41,919 nt of DNA from Goleter apudmare HA4340-LM2 (GCA_019359495.1 JAHHHF010000013.1:1-41919), one strand, 5' to 3'; counted from the stretch's first letter, positions 25,684 through 34,380 are shown. The notes: a model not told the origin generated them from the letters alone. Numbers and translations are program-made.

Positions 25684-26312
25684 AGAGTAGTTCCCCCCTT
25701 AGATGAATTTCTGTGAGCTTTATAGCATAAAAAATGCGATCGCGTAGCGCGCTCCACTGTCCCATCACACTTTATGTGATTGTCCTGCTCTTTCAAAGCA
25801 GGGGAGGCTTTTCTTGTAAAACAGCCTCAACAGTGATCGCTTCGCTAGCTATGAATGCAACATTCTGCATTGCTAATCATGCTTCGGGGATTACTGAAAA
25901 AGTATACAATCCTTCTCTGCACCCTTGTTGACTACAAAACCTGTGGGTAAAGATATCCTCGACCCCAGCACCTTTGCGGTCTTAACGATAAATTTTTAAC
26001 CGGACACAAGATGAGGGGACTAAACCCTCTTACCGCTAGCTTCTTGTTCATGCAAGAATTTACGTCTAATAGCTTAACTAATAGTCAAAAAAATCCCATG
26101 ATTACCCAATACTAGGAATCCCAGCAACTACAGGCTGAGATTCCTAGTTGTTCTTCATGCATATTTTTTGCTCACTTTACGTAAAATTAACCAATTGTTA
26201 TTTAAATTTTAATCTACAGGCTGTTAGCTAGGTAAAAATTCACTTTTTGCTGCAACATTTGAACCCCCCTAGCCTGAAATTTACTAGCTGTGGGGGGATT
26301 CTTTATTGCTAT
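25684..26312. other. Gene-free stretch upstream of the dynamin operon
   Basis: About 630 bp. It must hold the operon promoter near 25700-25730. Around 25790-25810 there is a small CTGCTCTTTCAAAGCAG hairpin, at 26012-26028 a GAGGGGACTAAACCCTC hairpin, and at 26111-26148 a strong hairpin (listed). An 18-codon open stretch at about 25943 is too short to call. Confidence 0.5.
26111..26148. terminator. Strong hairpin, probable terminator of the 26313-26855 gene
   Basis: ACTAGGAATCCCAGC (26111-26125) pairs with GCTGAGATTCCTAGT (26134-26148) with one internal mismatch. On the minus strand a T7 run follows 12-20 bases after the stem. The hairpin lies about 165 bp downstream of the minus-strand hypothetical gene. 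Confidence 0.5.
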
Positions 26313-26855
26313 TTATGCAATAGCCTCAGTACATATAGTGTAAAGAGCATTTTCTTTCCACGGATAGCAACTTTCTCCACCGAAAAATTCCGGAGTTATT
26401 GTCTGTTGTTCTACGATAGGTTTTCCTTCGTCCCCACACCATGTCATATACAACATGAGCTTACCACTATGAATATGGTCACGAAGGTAGCAACTGAAGG
26501 CAGTGACTGCATTGTGGCATTCTTGCCAGAAAAGACGTTGTTTTTGCCTAAAGACACGAAGATTGGAGTATTCTTTATTGAACCACTGACTCCGTTTTTG
26601 ATCATACTTCAAGGACTCAATGTAATCATTGATCTCCACTTCTCGTTCAACGCTGCTTTCATACTGAAAGTAACAGCCACACAAATCTGTTGGATGAACG
26701 TGATATAGGTATTTTGCTTGGGGAATCAGTTTACGAATGCAATTTGGGGGGCTTGAATATTCTGCAACTACCTCAATAGTGAGTTCCGGATATCGTTGAT
26801 CTTGCTTTATTGTTGGTAGCTGGCATTCAGATATTAAATATAAAACGTGGCACAT
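26313..26855 (-). CDS. Hypothetical protein
   Basis: 180 aa from ATG 26855, which is chosen because GAGG lies five bases upstream; an ORF start 15 codons earlier lacks such a signal. Cys- and His-containing stretches are seen (YHVHPTDLCGCYF near residue 65 and MTWCGDEGKP near 150), with many aromatic residues. No family match, membrane helix or signal peptide is evident. It lies alone between the dynamin-like operon and the cobalamin genes. Base use looks like that of its neighbours. Confidence 0.55.
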   Translation of the reverse strand: MCHVLYLISECQLPTIKQDQRYPELTIEVVAEYSSPPNCIRKLIPQAKYLYHVHPTDLCGCYFQYESSVEREVEINDYIESLKYDQKRSQWFNKEYSNLRVFRQKQRLFWQECHNAVTAFSCYLRDHIHSGKLMLYMTWCGDEGKPIVEQQTITPEFFGGESCYPWKENALYTICTEAIA

Positions 26856-27116
26856 TTGAACCTCGCGCAATAGTTTTAATATCAAGAGAATCCGTTTCAA
26901 GACTTTCGTGAATTGGTGTCACACTTAGTTCCCTTGAACTACTCTCGATATAGACAGAATATCTAGGAGTCATTCCCCTAAGCATCTTGAATATTTGCTA
27001 ACCCAAAACCCTTGTAAAATAAAAGTTAAACTGCTAGTAAAGGTTGTTAAACTTCGGGGAATCCCCTAACTTACTTAAGTAGACTGGCGTGTCGGCTGAG
27101 TTTTCCCTGTTTGCTT

Positions 27117-27827
27117 TCATAGTCGATTCTTGCTAGGAATCACAATCATCGCAAAATAAGGGACTTCGGTTGGATCAACCTCATCTAGAGGTACAATTCT
27201 TTGTTGTGTCATTGTTGCCCGCTCTATGTAAAGCGCTCGTGATGCTAATCCTAATTGATGTAAGATATCTCGAACTTTGGTAAAGTGACGCCCCAGTTTC
27301 ATGATGGCGGCGGCGTCGGTGGTGAGTAATTGTGTGGTGAGTTCTTCTGGCGGTAGGGGGGCAGGTAGCACGGTCAGGATATCGTTGTAGTAGGTGAATG
27401 GTACGCCCAAAGCTACAGGACATGCCATGAGTGAGGAAACACCAGGCACAACTTCTGTTTCGTACTGTTCAGAAAGACGTGTGAACACATACATAAATGA
27501 ACCGTAGAAAAACGGATCACCTTCACACAGGACTACTACATCCCTGCCGGCAGCTAAATGGTCAGCAATTGGCGCAATTTCTTGATCATAAATAGACTCG
27601 GCTGTTTCTGGTTTCAAGGCGCGGGGGAGATGAAACAATACCTCAATTTGATTACCTGTGAGATACTGCGCCACGATCGCCCTGGCAATGCTATCCCGAT
27701 CTGTGGCAGATTGATAGGCGACTACAGGGGCAGCCTGTAATAGCCGTAGCGCCTTGAGGGTTAACAGTTCTGGATCACCAGGCCCCACTCCAATCCCATA
27801 AAGACGACCTTTAGTGTTGCTATTCAT
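27117..27827 (-). CDS. cobI: Precorrin-2 C20-methyltransferase
   Basis: 236 aa, family length (CobI/CbiL). It transfers a methyl group from SAM to C20 of precorrin-2 to make precorrin-3A. GIGVGPGDPELLTLKALRLL (11-30) is the tetrapyrrole-methylase signature. VVVLCEGDPFFYGSFMYVFTRL (~97-118) holds the second conserved motif, and VVPGVSSLMACP (~126-137) the third. Its start overlaps the cobH stop by four bases, so it is the last gene of the cobG-cobH-cobI operon and should share the riboswitch control upstream of cobG. Confidence 0.96.
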   Translation of the reverse strand: MNSNTKGRLYGIGVGPGDPELLTLKALRLLQAAPVVAYQSATDRDSIARAIVAQYLTGNQIEVLFHLPRALKPETAESIYDQEIAPIADHLAAGRDVVVLCEGDPFFYGSFMYVFTRLSEQYETEVVPGVSSLMACPVALGVPFTYYNDILTVLPAPLPPEELTTQLLTTDAAAIMKLGRHFTKVRDILHQLGLASRALYIERATMTQQRIVPLDEVDPTEVPYFAMIVIPSKNRL

Positions 27828-28462
27828 TCTTCCTCCGTTGCCAGGGCATTAACTGCGGCGGCAGCGATCGCACTGCCACCACGCCGACCATGTAAAGTTA
27901 AAAAAGGTACATTGCGGCTGTCTTCTGCCAATGCGGCTTTCGACTCGGCTGCACCAACAAATCCCACTGGAAAGCCCAAGATCACCGCCGGTTTGGCAGC
28001 ACCTGCATCCAGCATTTCCAGTAGCCGGAATAGGGCTGTGGGGGCGTTACCAATGGCTACCATTGCACCATCTAAATGCGATCGCCATAATTCTAAAGCC
28101 GCCGCCGATCTAGTTGTCCCAAACCGTTGGGCAATTTCTACCACTTCTGGTTCGTTGAGGGTACAGATCACTTGATTATTTGCAGGTAATCGCCGCCTAG
28201 TCACCCCATCCGCCACCATACGACAATCACACAGAATTGGTGCTCCTGCTGCCAGTGCTGCCCTTCCAGACTGCACCGCCGTTGGTGCATATTCCAAGTC
28301 GGTGACAATATCAGTCATTCCACAGGCATGAATCAGACGCACCGCAACTTTTGCTACATCTGGTGGCAACAATTCTAAGTTAGCTTCCGACCGGATAATA
28401 GCGAAGGAATTACGGTATATTTCACTGGCGTCTCGGATGTAGTCAGGCATGGGATTTGTCAT
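27824..28462 (-). CDS. cobH: Precorrin-8X methylmutase
   Basis: 212 aa (CobH/CbiC). It shifts the C11 methyl to C12, turning precorrin-8X into hydrogenobyrinate (or the cobalt form). The active-site histidine is His45 in LIHACGMTDI. CDCRMVADGVTRRRLP (~78-93), GNAPTALFRLLEM (~137-149) and GFPVGFVGAAESK (~163-175) are family-invariant. The first codons lie in a heptamer repeat shared with the cobG 3' end, so ATG 28462 or ATG 28450 (five residues in) are both possible starts. Confidence 0.96.
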   Translation of the reverse strand: MTNPMPDYIRDASEIYRNSFAIIRSEANLELLPPDVAKVAVRLIHACGMTDIVTDLEYAPTAVQSGRAALAAGAPILCDCRMVADGVTRRRLPANNQVICTLNEPEVVEIAQRFGTTRSAAALELWRSHLDGAMVAIGNAPTALFRLLEMLDAGAAKPAVILGFPVGFVGAAESKAALAEDSRNVPFLTLHGRRGGSAIAAAAVNALATEEE

Positions 28463-28483
28463 TTGTTATTTGTTATTTGCCTC
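28456..28483. repeat. Heptamer repeat (STRR) across the cobG/cobH junction
   Basis: ATTTGTC, ATTTGTT, ATTTGTT, ATTTGCC on the plus strand. The array encodes the last residues of CobG (ANNK) and the first of CobH (MTN), and contains the cobG stop codon. Confidence 0.85.
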
Positions 28484-29947
28484 TACATTTTGAGATGAGG
28501 CGAACAGATGTTTTAAATCTGCGATCGCATAGCGATTAGCAAATTCTCCAAAGGATTCGTCAGGATGCAGGCGCTTGGTTCTATATACCTGTAGCATTTG
28601 CTCTATTGATGTCGGCAATTCTGCAAGAGTCACAAATCGGTAAAGTTCACGACCGAATTTTTGGTTGTTGTCACCATCACCTACATAAATGTGATAGCCT
28701 TCTCCACTGCTGTTGTTTTCCTCAAGGTTGACACCAAGCAGAGCAATATCACTTTTGCTTTGCTGGGCACAGGATTTAGCACACCCACTAAAATGGATGT
28801 TGACTGGACGATCCAGGACAGGGTAGGTTTTGAAATACTCGGCTAATGTGAGAGCATGAGCCTTAGTGTCAGTGATAGAAGCAGCACAACCCCTCTTGCC
28901 AGAACAGGCAACTAAGGCATTATTTAGATTGCTGAGTGAGCAATCTAATCCCAAAACAACTATTTCATCGGCGACATCAGTAACGCACCCTTGGGGAATA
29001 TCGGTGAGCAGCAAATTTTGCCAAGGGGTGAGTCGGAGAGTACCACTACCGTATTTGGCTGCTAAATCAGCTAGACCCCGCATTTTTTGAGTTTCTAGGC
29101 GTCCAAGGGGCAACACCACGCCAATATAAAATAGACCTGGCTGGCGTTGGGGATGGATGCCGATATGTTGATAATTTCTTGTGGAGATGTTGTGTATAAC
29201 ATCTTTATGTTGCCTACTGTCGCACAGAGAAAAGGGGAGACACTGCTGTACTTCCTGGAGATAATGATCCAAACCTAGATTATTCAGCAATTCTCTAAAC
29301 CGTAGCTTCCGCCTACTGTTAATATCAGTATGTTTCAAGTAGACGTCAGCCAAAGCTGCCAAAACTGACAAGTATTGATCTGTTGCTAACAAAATTCCTG
29401 TATCAGTGGGTGGTTCTCCCTTCTCGCCGATACTCAAACAAAGGCGGAAATAAACCTGATCATCAACTAAGACAGCCGCTAAGGTGATATCATTCAGGCG
29501 ATCGCACACCGAAACTGTCCCACCACCATCAAAACAAACACTAAATTTCGCAGATAGCCCTGACCATCTGGCATTTGCTGTAATGTAATTTTCCCAACCT
29601 TGGACAAAAGGGCGTGTGTCTATTAATTCCAACAAATCGATACCAGCAGTCGGACTAGCCATAATATTGCGGATGTTGTCTACAGCCGGATTGCGAGCAC
29701 CCAAACCCAAATCTTGTAAGCGCTGCAACACTTCAGCATTGATGTCCTGGCGAATTTCCCGGACTTGTAAGTTAGCTCGATTTGTCACATCGGTATAGCC
29801 ACCACCATACTGATCTGCAATATCTGCGATCGCACATAACTGTTTACTATGCAAGATCCCGCCTGGTATTCTGATGCGAGACAATATACCATCTTGGGCA
29901 GGGGTAGTGTAAAACAAGCCAGGACAAGCTGAGACTCCAGAGAGCAA
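28466..29947 (-). CDS. cobG: Precorrin-3B synthase CobG
   Basis: 493 aa. CobG is the O2-dependent enzyme of the aerobic corrin pathway that converts precorrin-3A to precorrin-3B. It has the nitrite/sulphite-reductase fold in two repeats. The first starts at ACPGLFYTTPAQDGILSRI; the second at QRQPGLFYIGVVLPLGRL (~268-285). Iron-sulphur ligands fit Cys348 and Cys354 (ACSGKRGC) and Cys389 and Cys393 (SGCAKSC). The start is TTG 29945-29947 with AAGGAG eight bases upstream; no in-frame ATG precedes the conserved N terminus. First gene of the operon, directly behind a cobalamin riboswitch, so repressed when B12 is sufficient. Confidence 0.93.
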   Translation of the reverse strand: MLSGVSACPGLFYTTPAQDGILSRIRIPGGILHSKQLCAIADIADQYGGGYTDVTNRANLQVREIRQDINAEVLQRLQDLGLGARNPAVDNIRNIMASPTAGIDLLELIDTRPFVQGWENYITANARWSGLSAKFSVCFDGGGTVSVCDRLNDITLAAVLVDDQVYFRLCLSIGEKGEPPTDTGILLATDQYLSVLAALADVYLKHTDINSRRKLRFRELLNNLGLDHYLQEVQQCLPFSLCDSRQHKDVIHNISTRNYQHIGIHPQRQPGLFYIGVVLPLGRLETQKMRGLADLAAKYGSGTLRLTPWQNLLLTDIPQGCVTDVADEIVVLGLDCSLSNLNNALVACSGKRGCAASITDTKAHALTLAEYFKTYPVLDRPVNIHFSGCAKSCAQQSKSDIALLGVNLEENNSSGEGYHIYVGDGDNNQKFGRELYRFVTLAELPTSIEQMLQVYRTKRLHPDESFGEFANRYAIADLKHLFASSQNVEANNK

Positions 29948-29998
29948 GTGTGGAACTCCTTCCCCGTGCGACGCAGGGAGTAGATAGTAACTAAGGAG

Positions 29999-30076
29999 GG
30001 AGTTGGCATTCTGACTTGGGTAATCCCATTACAGCTGCGGCACAGTCCCGGAATTTCACCGGAGTTTCCCAACTCC
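29999..30076 (-). promoter_or_regulatory. Cobalamin riboswitch controlling cobG-cobH-cobI
   Basis: On the minus strand P1 is formed by GGAGTTGG (30076-30069) and CCAACTCC (30006-29999). Between them are the class hallmarks in order: GGGAAACTCCGGTGAAATTCC, a GGGACTGTGCCGCAGCTGT block, and the closing AGTCAGAATGCC. It is a compact version of the family. The bases right after P1 (CTCCTT, 29998-29993) complement the cobG ribosome binding site AAGGAG, pointing to translational control. Confidence 0.9.
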
Positions 30077-30201
30077 AAGCTTTAGTAATTTAGCATGATC
30101 AGGTAGTCATAAATTTGAAGGATTTATTTATTTTGAATTAATTTAATAGTATTTTTCTTTACAAGAACATAAAACTCAAAAATATTTGGAGGTGCTAATA
30201 A

Positions 30202-30984
30202 ATGACCGTCTATGAACAAATTGGTCAAGATTATGATCTAACTCGCCGTGCTGATCCATATATCACTGCTCGATTAGCTGATCATCTCCAATTGCAATCA
30301 GATACTAAATATTTAGATGTAGCCTGTGGCACAGGAAATTACACCTTGGCTTTAGCAAAACTTGGTGGTATTTGGCACGCAGTAGACCAATCACAACTGA
30401 TGATTGATGCTGCTGTTAATAAGAATAATACTGTAACTTGGCAAGTAGCAGTAGCCGAAAAGTTACCTTTTGCTGACAGGATTTTCTCCGGTGTATTGTG
30501 TACGCTAGCAATCCATCATTTTGCGGCATTGTTGCCTGCTTTCCAGGAAATTAATCGTGTCATGGCAGCTGGTAGGTTTGTTGTGTTCACAGCTACTCCC
30601 GAACAAATGCACAAGTATTGGTTAGTTGAATATTTTCCAGAAGCTATATGTAAATCTGCTGAACAAATGCCTAGTTTGGAAACAGTTAAAAGCGCTCTTC
30701 ATACAGCAGGATTTGATACAATTAGTACTGAAAATTACTCAGTAACAGAAAAATTACAAGACTTATTTTTATACAGTGGTAAACATCGACCAGAATTATA
30801 TTTAGATGCCCATGTCCGCTCAGGAATTTCTACCTTTGCTTTGTTAGCATCTCCTGATGAAATTACTACAGGATGTCACAAACTAACAACAGACATCACA
30901 ACAGGAATGATTACCAAAATCATTCAAAAATATGAGCATAATCAAGGCGATTACCTGTTTGTTATTGCTAATAAAGTGAATTAG
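30202..30984 (+). CDS. SAM-dependent methyltransferase (class I)
   Basis: 260 aa. YLDVACGTGNYTLALAK (~38-54) is motif I for SAM binding, WHAVDQSQLMIDAA (~60-73) motif II, and FSGVLCTLAIHHF (~96-108) motif IV. Cyanobacterial relatives are unassigned; a small-molecule substrate is likely. GGAGG lies eight bases before ATG 30202. It is divergent from cobG, sharing the intergenic region that contains the riboswitch, and is followed 64 bp later by cbiET. It may therefore be tied to the corrin pathway, but nothing in the sequence proves it. Confidence 0.85.
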   Translation: MTVYEQIGQDYDLTRRADPYITARLADHLQLQSDTKYLDVACGTGNYTLALAKLGGIWHAVDQSQLMIDAAVNKNNTVTWQVAVAEKLPFADRIFSGVLCTLAIHHFAALLPAFQEINRVMAAGRFVVFTATPEQMHKYWLVEYFPEAICKSAEQMPSLETVKSALHTAGFDTISTENYSVTEKLQDLFLYSGKHRPELYLDAHVRSGISTFALLASPDEITTGCHKLTTDITTGMITKIIQKYEHNQGDYLFVIANKVN

Positions 30985-31048
30985 TCAAGAGTCCAGAGTT
31001 GTTTGTCATTGGTTATTTATCCCTCATCTCCCTACCTCCCCACATCCT

Positions 31049-32263
31049 ATGAAAAAATGGCTCTTTATTGTTGGTATTGGTGAAGATGGATTACAGGGAT
31101 TAAGTGCGATCGCCCGTTACCTAGTTGAGCAAGCAGCAGTTATAGTAGGAGGCGATCGCCATTTGGCAATGCTTCCTCCAGATGACCAACGTCAAAAAAT
31201 CGCCTGGAAATCTCCCTTCAGCGCTTCTGTAGCAGAAATTATTCAGCGTCGGGGTGAGTCGATTTGCATACTAGCAAGTGGTGATCCCATGTGTTACGGC
31301 ATAGGTGTCACCCTGACGCGACACATTCCTATTTCAGAAATGACGATTATTCCCGCACCTTCAGCCTTTAGCCTCGCCTGTGCCAGACTGGGATGGTCTT
31401 TAACGGAAGTGGAAACCCTGAGTTTATGCGGTCGCCCACCTTCCCTACTCCAGTCTTACATCTATCAGGGAGCGAGGTTATTGATTTTGAGTGCAGGGCA
31501 AAGTACGCCTAGCATTGTAGCCCAAATGTTGACAGAACGCGGCTTTGGTGGTAGCAAAATTACGGTATTAGAGCGGATGGGTGGTATTCAAGAACGGATA
31601 ATTGCAGATATAGCCGCATCTTGGCATGAAACAGAAATTGCCGCTTTAAATGCGATCGCTGTTGATTGTATTGCCGATGCTGGGGTTATACCTTTATCCA
31701 GACTACCAGGATTACCAGATCAAGCCTATCACCACGATGGACAGCTAACCAAGCGGGAAGTTAGGGCTGTGACTCTCTCCACCCTTGCACCCACACCAGG
31801 AGAATTACTTTGGGATATCGGTGCTGGTTGTGGTTCCATATCGATAGAATGGATGCGGAGCCATCCCAGATGTCAGGCGATCGCCATTGAACAAAACTCT
31901 ACAAGACTGGGTTATATTGCAGATAACGCCGCATCTCTAGGTGTGCCAAACCTGCAAATTGTAGAAGGGAAAGCACCAGATTCTCTCCCAGACTTACCTA
32001 CACCTGACGCCATTTTCATTGGTGGTGGAGTCACAGCAGAGGGGTTATTTGATATTTGTTGGTCAGCCCTGCGTCCTGGTGGTCGTTTAGTTGCTAATGT
32101 CGTCACCATAGAAGGTGAGCAAGCCTTATTTCAATTGTATGAAAAAGTTGGTGGCAGTTTTACTAGAATCGCTATCCAACGAGCCGAACCGATTGGTAAA
32201 TTTTTGGGTTGGCGTGCAATGGCTCCTGTCACCCAATGGATAGCAGTAAAGAATCATGAGTAA
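31049..32263 (+). CDS. cobL: Precorrin-6Y C5,15-methyltransferase, decarboxylating (fused CbiE-CbiT)
   Basis: 404 aa, a fusion as in CobL. The N-terminal tetrapyrrole-methylase part (CbiE-like, ~1-205) has FIVGIGEDGLQGLS, IVGGDRHLAML and CILASGDPMCYGIG (~75-88). The C-terminal CbiT part (~225-400) has LLWDIGAGCGSISIEWMRS, the class I SAM motif, then AIAIEQNSTRL and AIFIGGGVTAEGLFD. It methylates C5 and C15 and decarboxylates the C12 acetate side chain. The plus-strand orientation separates it from cobGHI. Its stop codon lies at the edge of an inverted repeat. Confidence 0.95.
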   Translation: MKKWLFIVGIGEDGLQGLSAIARYLVEQAAVIVGGDRHLAMLPPDDQRQKIAWKSPFSASVAEIIQRRGESICILASGDPMCYGIGVTLTRHIPISEMTIIPAPSAFSLACARLGWSLTEVETLSLCGRPPSLLQSYIYQGARLLILSAGQSTPSIVAQMLTERGFGGSKITVLERMGGIQERIIADIAASWHETEIAALNAIAVDCIADAGVIPLSRLPGLPDQAYHHDGQLTKREVRAVTLSTLAPTPGELLWDIGAGCGSISIEWMRSHPRCQAIAIEQNSTRLGYIADNAASLGVPNLQIVEGKAPDSLPDLPTPDAIFIGGGVTAEGLFDICWSALRPGGRLVANVVTIEGEQALFQLYEKVGGSFTRIAIQRAEPIGKFLGWRAMAPVTQWIAVKNHE

Positions 32264-32306
32264 TTCGTAATACTGGACTAGGCGTGAGAAACAAGCTACG
32301 TAATTC
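32261..32306. repeat. Left copy of a 46-bp inverted repeat framing a Uma2 gene
   Basis: Reverse-complement reads GAATTACGTAG...TTCTCAC...CCTAG...AGTATTACGAA and matches 33058-33103 at about 38 of 46 positions. The outer edge coincides with the cbiET stop codon. Confidence 0.7.
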
Positions 32307-32423
32307 ATAGTTCATAATTAATATACAGATAAGTAAGTCGGCAGGAATAAGCATAAATACATTATGAAATGTAAGTATGTCTAAGCTGGGTATTATCCTA
32401 TACGTGTAAACTTAACCTAAAAT

Positions 32424-32993
32424 ATGATTGCTTCACCAGAACCAAACTACCTCACCCCAGAAGAATACCTCCAACTGGAGGAAACAAGTCCGATCAAACA
32501 TGAATATATTGACGGTTACGTCTACGCCATGGCTGGAGCGCTAGACCCCCACGTCACTATTTCCCTCAACCTTGCCGTACTTCTGCGTAGCCATGTACGA
32601 GGTACTGGTTGCCGTGTTTACATAGTTGATATGAAAGCCCGGATTGAGAAGCTAAATCGATATTACTATCCTGATGTCATGGTTACATGTGACTCAAGAG
32701 ATCAGGAAACACCTGCTTATAAAAGATTTCCTACTTTAATTGTAGAAGTTTTATCTGATTCTACTGAAGCTTTTGATCGGGGTGATAAATTTGCCGATTA
32801 TCAGGAATTAGTAACACTAAGAGAGTACGTTTTAATTAATACAAGACGTCAGCGAGTTGAATGTTTTAGACGCAATGCTGAAGGTTTTTGGGTATTACAA
32901 ACTTACACATCGCAAGAAACAACATTTCAACTTAAAAGTATTGATTTTGAGGGAACAATAGCAGAACTGTACGAAGATGTAACCTTTGAATAA
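32424..32993 (+). CDS. Uma2 family protein (short form)
   Basis: 189 aa. Typical opening YLTPEEYLQLEETSPIKHEYIDGYVYAMAGA, with the acidic D30 of the fold; YYPDVMVTCD (~77-86), LIVEVLSDSTEAFDRGDKFADY (~103-124, containing the E and the DRG-DK catalytic-like motif), and EYVLINTRRQRVE complete the PD-(D/E)XK-like core. It has no C-terminal coiled tail, unlike the Uma2 protein at 4815-5561. It is flanked by 46-bp inverted repeats on both sides and interrupts a cobalamin gene neighbourhood, so it may have arrived as a small mobile unit. Role unknown. Confidence 0.9.
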   Translation: MIASPEPNYLTPEEYLQLEETSPIKHEYIDGYVYAMAGALDPHVTISLNLAVLLRSHVRGTGCRVYIVDMKARIEKLNRYYYPDVMVTCDSRDQETPAYKRFPTLIVEVLSDSTEAFDRGDKFADYQELVTLREYVLINTRRQRVECFRRNAEGFWVLQTYTSQETTFQLKSIDFEGTIAELYEDVTFE

Positions 32994-33057
32994 TTGCCTT
33001 GTTTACGGTTAATTGTGTGAGTTTGGTATCAAAATTTGTACGGTGTTTATTAATTAC

Positions 33058-33103
33058 GAATTACGTAGTCTGCTTCTCACACCTAGGCAAGTATTACGAA
33101 CTA
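33058..33103. repeat. Right copy of the 46-bp inverted repeat
   Basis: Reads GAATTACGTAGTCTGCTTCTC, then ACACCTAGG and AGTATTACGAA. It is inverted relative to the left copy at 32261-32306; outer ends are 843 bp apart, with the Uma2 gene between. Confidence 0.7.
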
Positions 33104-33107
33104 CAAA

Positions 33108-33848
33108 TTAGTGTAATTTACTCAGCAACCACGCCAAAGCCCCTTCAACATCATTAACTTGCTCACCTGGTGGTTTAGCGGGACGGTTCACCATCACCAC
33201 TTGCACACCTAGTTCCCGCGCCGCGATGATTTTGGCATAAGTGGCATCACCACCGCTATTTTTGCTGACAATAGTATCAATTTTGTGGTGAACAAGAATT
33301 TCCCGCTCATTGTAGAACATAAAAGGGCCGCGATCGCACAGTACCACACCTGTTGGCATTAAGACATCAAAAGTAGGCGGGTCAATAATCCGCATCAAAA
33401 ACCAGATGTCATTTAAGTGGGCAAAGTGAGGCAGTTCTTGCCTACCTACAGTTAAGAATACTCGCTTTGCCAGGTTGGGTAGTATTGCGGCGGCAGCTTC
33501 AACACAGTCTACCTCAATCCAGCGATCGCCACTTACTTTTTCCCAAGGCTTGCGAATTAACATCAAACGGGGTATTCCCACCTCAGTCGCCGCATCTGCT
33601 GCATTGCCAGAAATTTGCGTAGCAAAAGGATGGGTAGCATCAATCAGCAACTGAATTTTCATCTGACGAAGATAGCTAGCCAATCCTGCTACACCACCAA
33701 AGCCACCAATCCGGAAATCACCTAACGGGATTGATGGGTCACGAGTACGACCAGCTAGAGATGTAATCGCCTCAACCCCTTTAAGAAATGCAACTCTGGC
33801 AGCTAATTCAGCCGCATCTCCTGTTCCGCCCAAAATTAAAACGCGCAT
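33108..33848 (-). CDS. cobK: Precorrin-6A reductase
   Basis: 246 aa (CobK/CbiJ), family length. It reduces precorrin-6A to dihydroprecorrin-6 with NADPH. VLILGGTGDAAELAAR (3-18) is the nucleotide-binding start, then a TSLAGRTRDP segment (~29-38), IDATHPFATQISGNAA (~69-84), FLTVGRQELPHF (~129-140) and VSKNSGGDATYAKIIAARELG (~192-212) are all characteristic. It is the second gene of the minus-strand unit behind the DUF1636 gene (74-bp gap), so it is likely under the second cobalamin riboswitch. Confidence 0.94.
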   Translation of the reverse strand: MRVLILGGTGDAAELAARVAFLKGVEAITSLAGRTRDPSIPLGDFRIGGFGGVAGLASYLRQMKIQLLIDATHPFATQISGNAADAATEVGIPRLMLIRKPWEKVSGDRWIEVDCVEAAAAILPNLAKRVFLTVGRQELPHFAHLNDIWFLMRIIDPPTFDVLMPTGVVLCDRGPFMFYNEREILVHHKIDTIVSKNSGGDATYAKIIAARELGVQVVMVNRPAKPPGEQVNDVEGALAWLLSKLH

Positions 33849-33921
33849 GGTATTTACTCTGCGTTCTCAGCGCTACGGGAAACCTGCGTATACAAGTGTC
33901 TGCGCCTCTACTTTTGCTGAC

Positions 33922-34344
33922 TTATCCTAGAGATAAAGGTGGAATCCTTGCCAAAATTCCTTTTTTCAAAGCTTCAGGTCGTTCAGACCAAGGCAGCATC
34001 CCATTAGGTTTGGTGTAGTATTGACTAGCACATTCCAAAACAGCAGATGCACTACCCTCAACTGCTAAATCGCCAAAAAGATATGTAATTTTGCCTTGAG
34101 CAGCAAAAGCAACGACACAGGAACGGTTACAAGCACTCATGCATTCTACTTCCTGAATAGAAAATTGCTCTCGCAAGTCCCAATCTTGTGCCAGGTCTTG
34201 CAGGCATTGTAGTAATTTTTGCCCTCCACTTTCACCTACAAGTTTTCCTTCTTGCCAAATACTGGCACAGGTTTTACAAACAAATAAGCTATGTGTCGAG
34301 ACACCAAAGCCATTGGTCGTCGAAATATTTGTGGCAGCAGTCAT
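33922..34344 (-). CDS. DUF1636 Cys-rich metal-binding protein
   Basis: 140 aa. DUF1636 proteins resemble thioredoxin-like 2Fe-2S ferredoxins and often occur with cobalamin or CobW-type genes. The pattern here is Cys23-x2-Cys26 (FVCKTCASIW), then Cys68, Cys72 and Cys76 (VECMSACNRSCVVAF), followed by YLFGDL. Enough ligands for one iron-sulphur or other metal site are present. ATG 34344 has GAGG five bases upstream. The gene directly follows a cobalamin riboswitch and precedes cobK, so its product is made when B12 is low. The exact role is unknown; an electron donor or a metal chaperone for corrin synthesis are both possible. Confidence 0.85.
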   Translation of the reverse strand: MTAATNISTTNGFGVSTHSLFVCKTCASIWQEGKLVGESGGQKLLQCLQDLAQDWDLREQFSIQEVECMSACNRSCVVAFAAQGKITYLFGDLAVEGSASAVLECASQYYTKPNGMLPWSERPEALKKGILARIPPLSLG

Positions 34345-34360
34345 CTGTACCTCGCAGATG
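34342..34360 (-). promoter_or_regulatory. Start-codon hairpin of the DUF1636 gene
   Basis: In the mRNA CATCTG (34360-34355) pairs with CAGATG (34347-34342); the latter includes the start codon and the loop CGAGGTA holds the ribosome binding site. It could be part of the riboswitch's expression platform. Confidence 0.45.
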
Positions 34361-34380
34361 TGTAGAACATGAAAATCAAC

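Noticed and set aside
25734-25931. 65-codon plus-strand ORF upstream of the dynamin operon
   Set aside because: Lies in a repeat-rich intergenic stretch, no ribosome binding site, unnatural composition.
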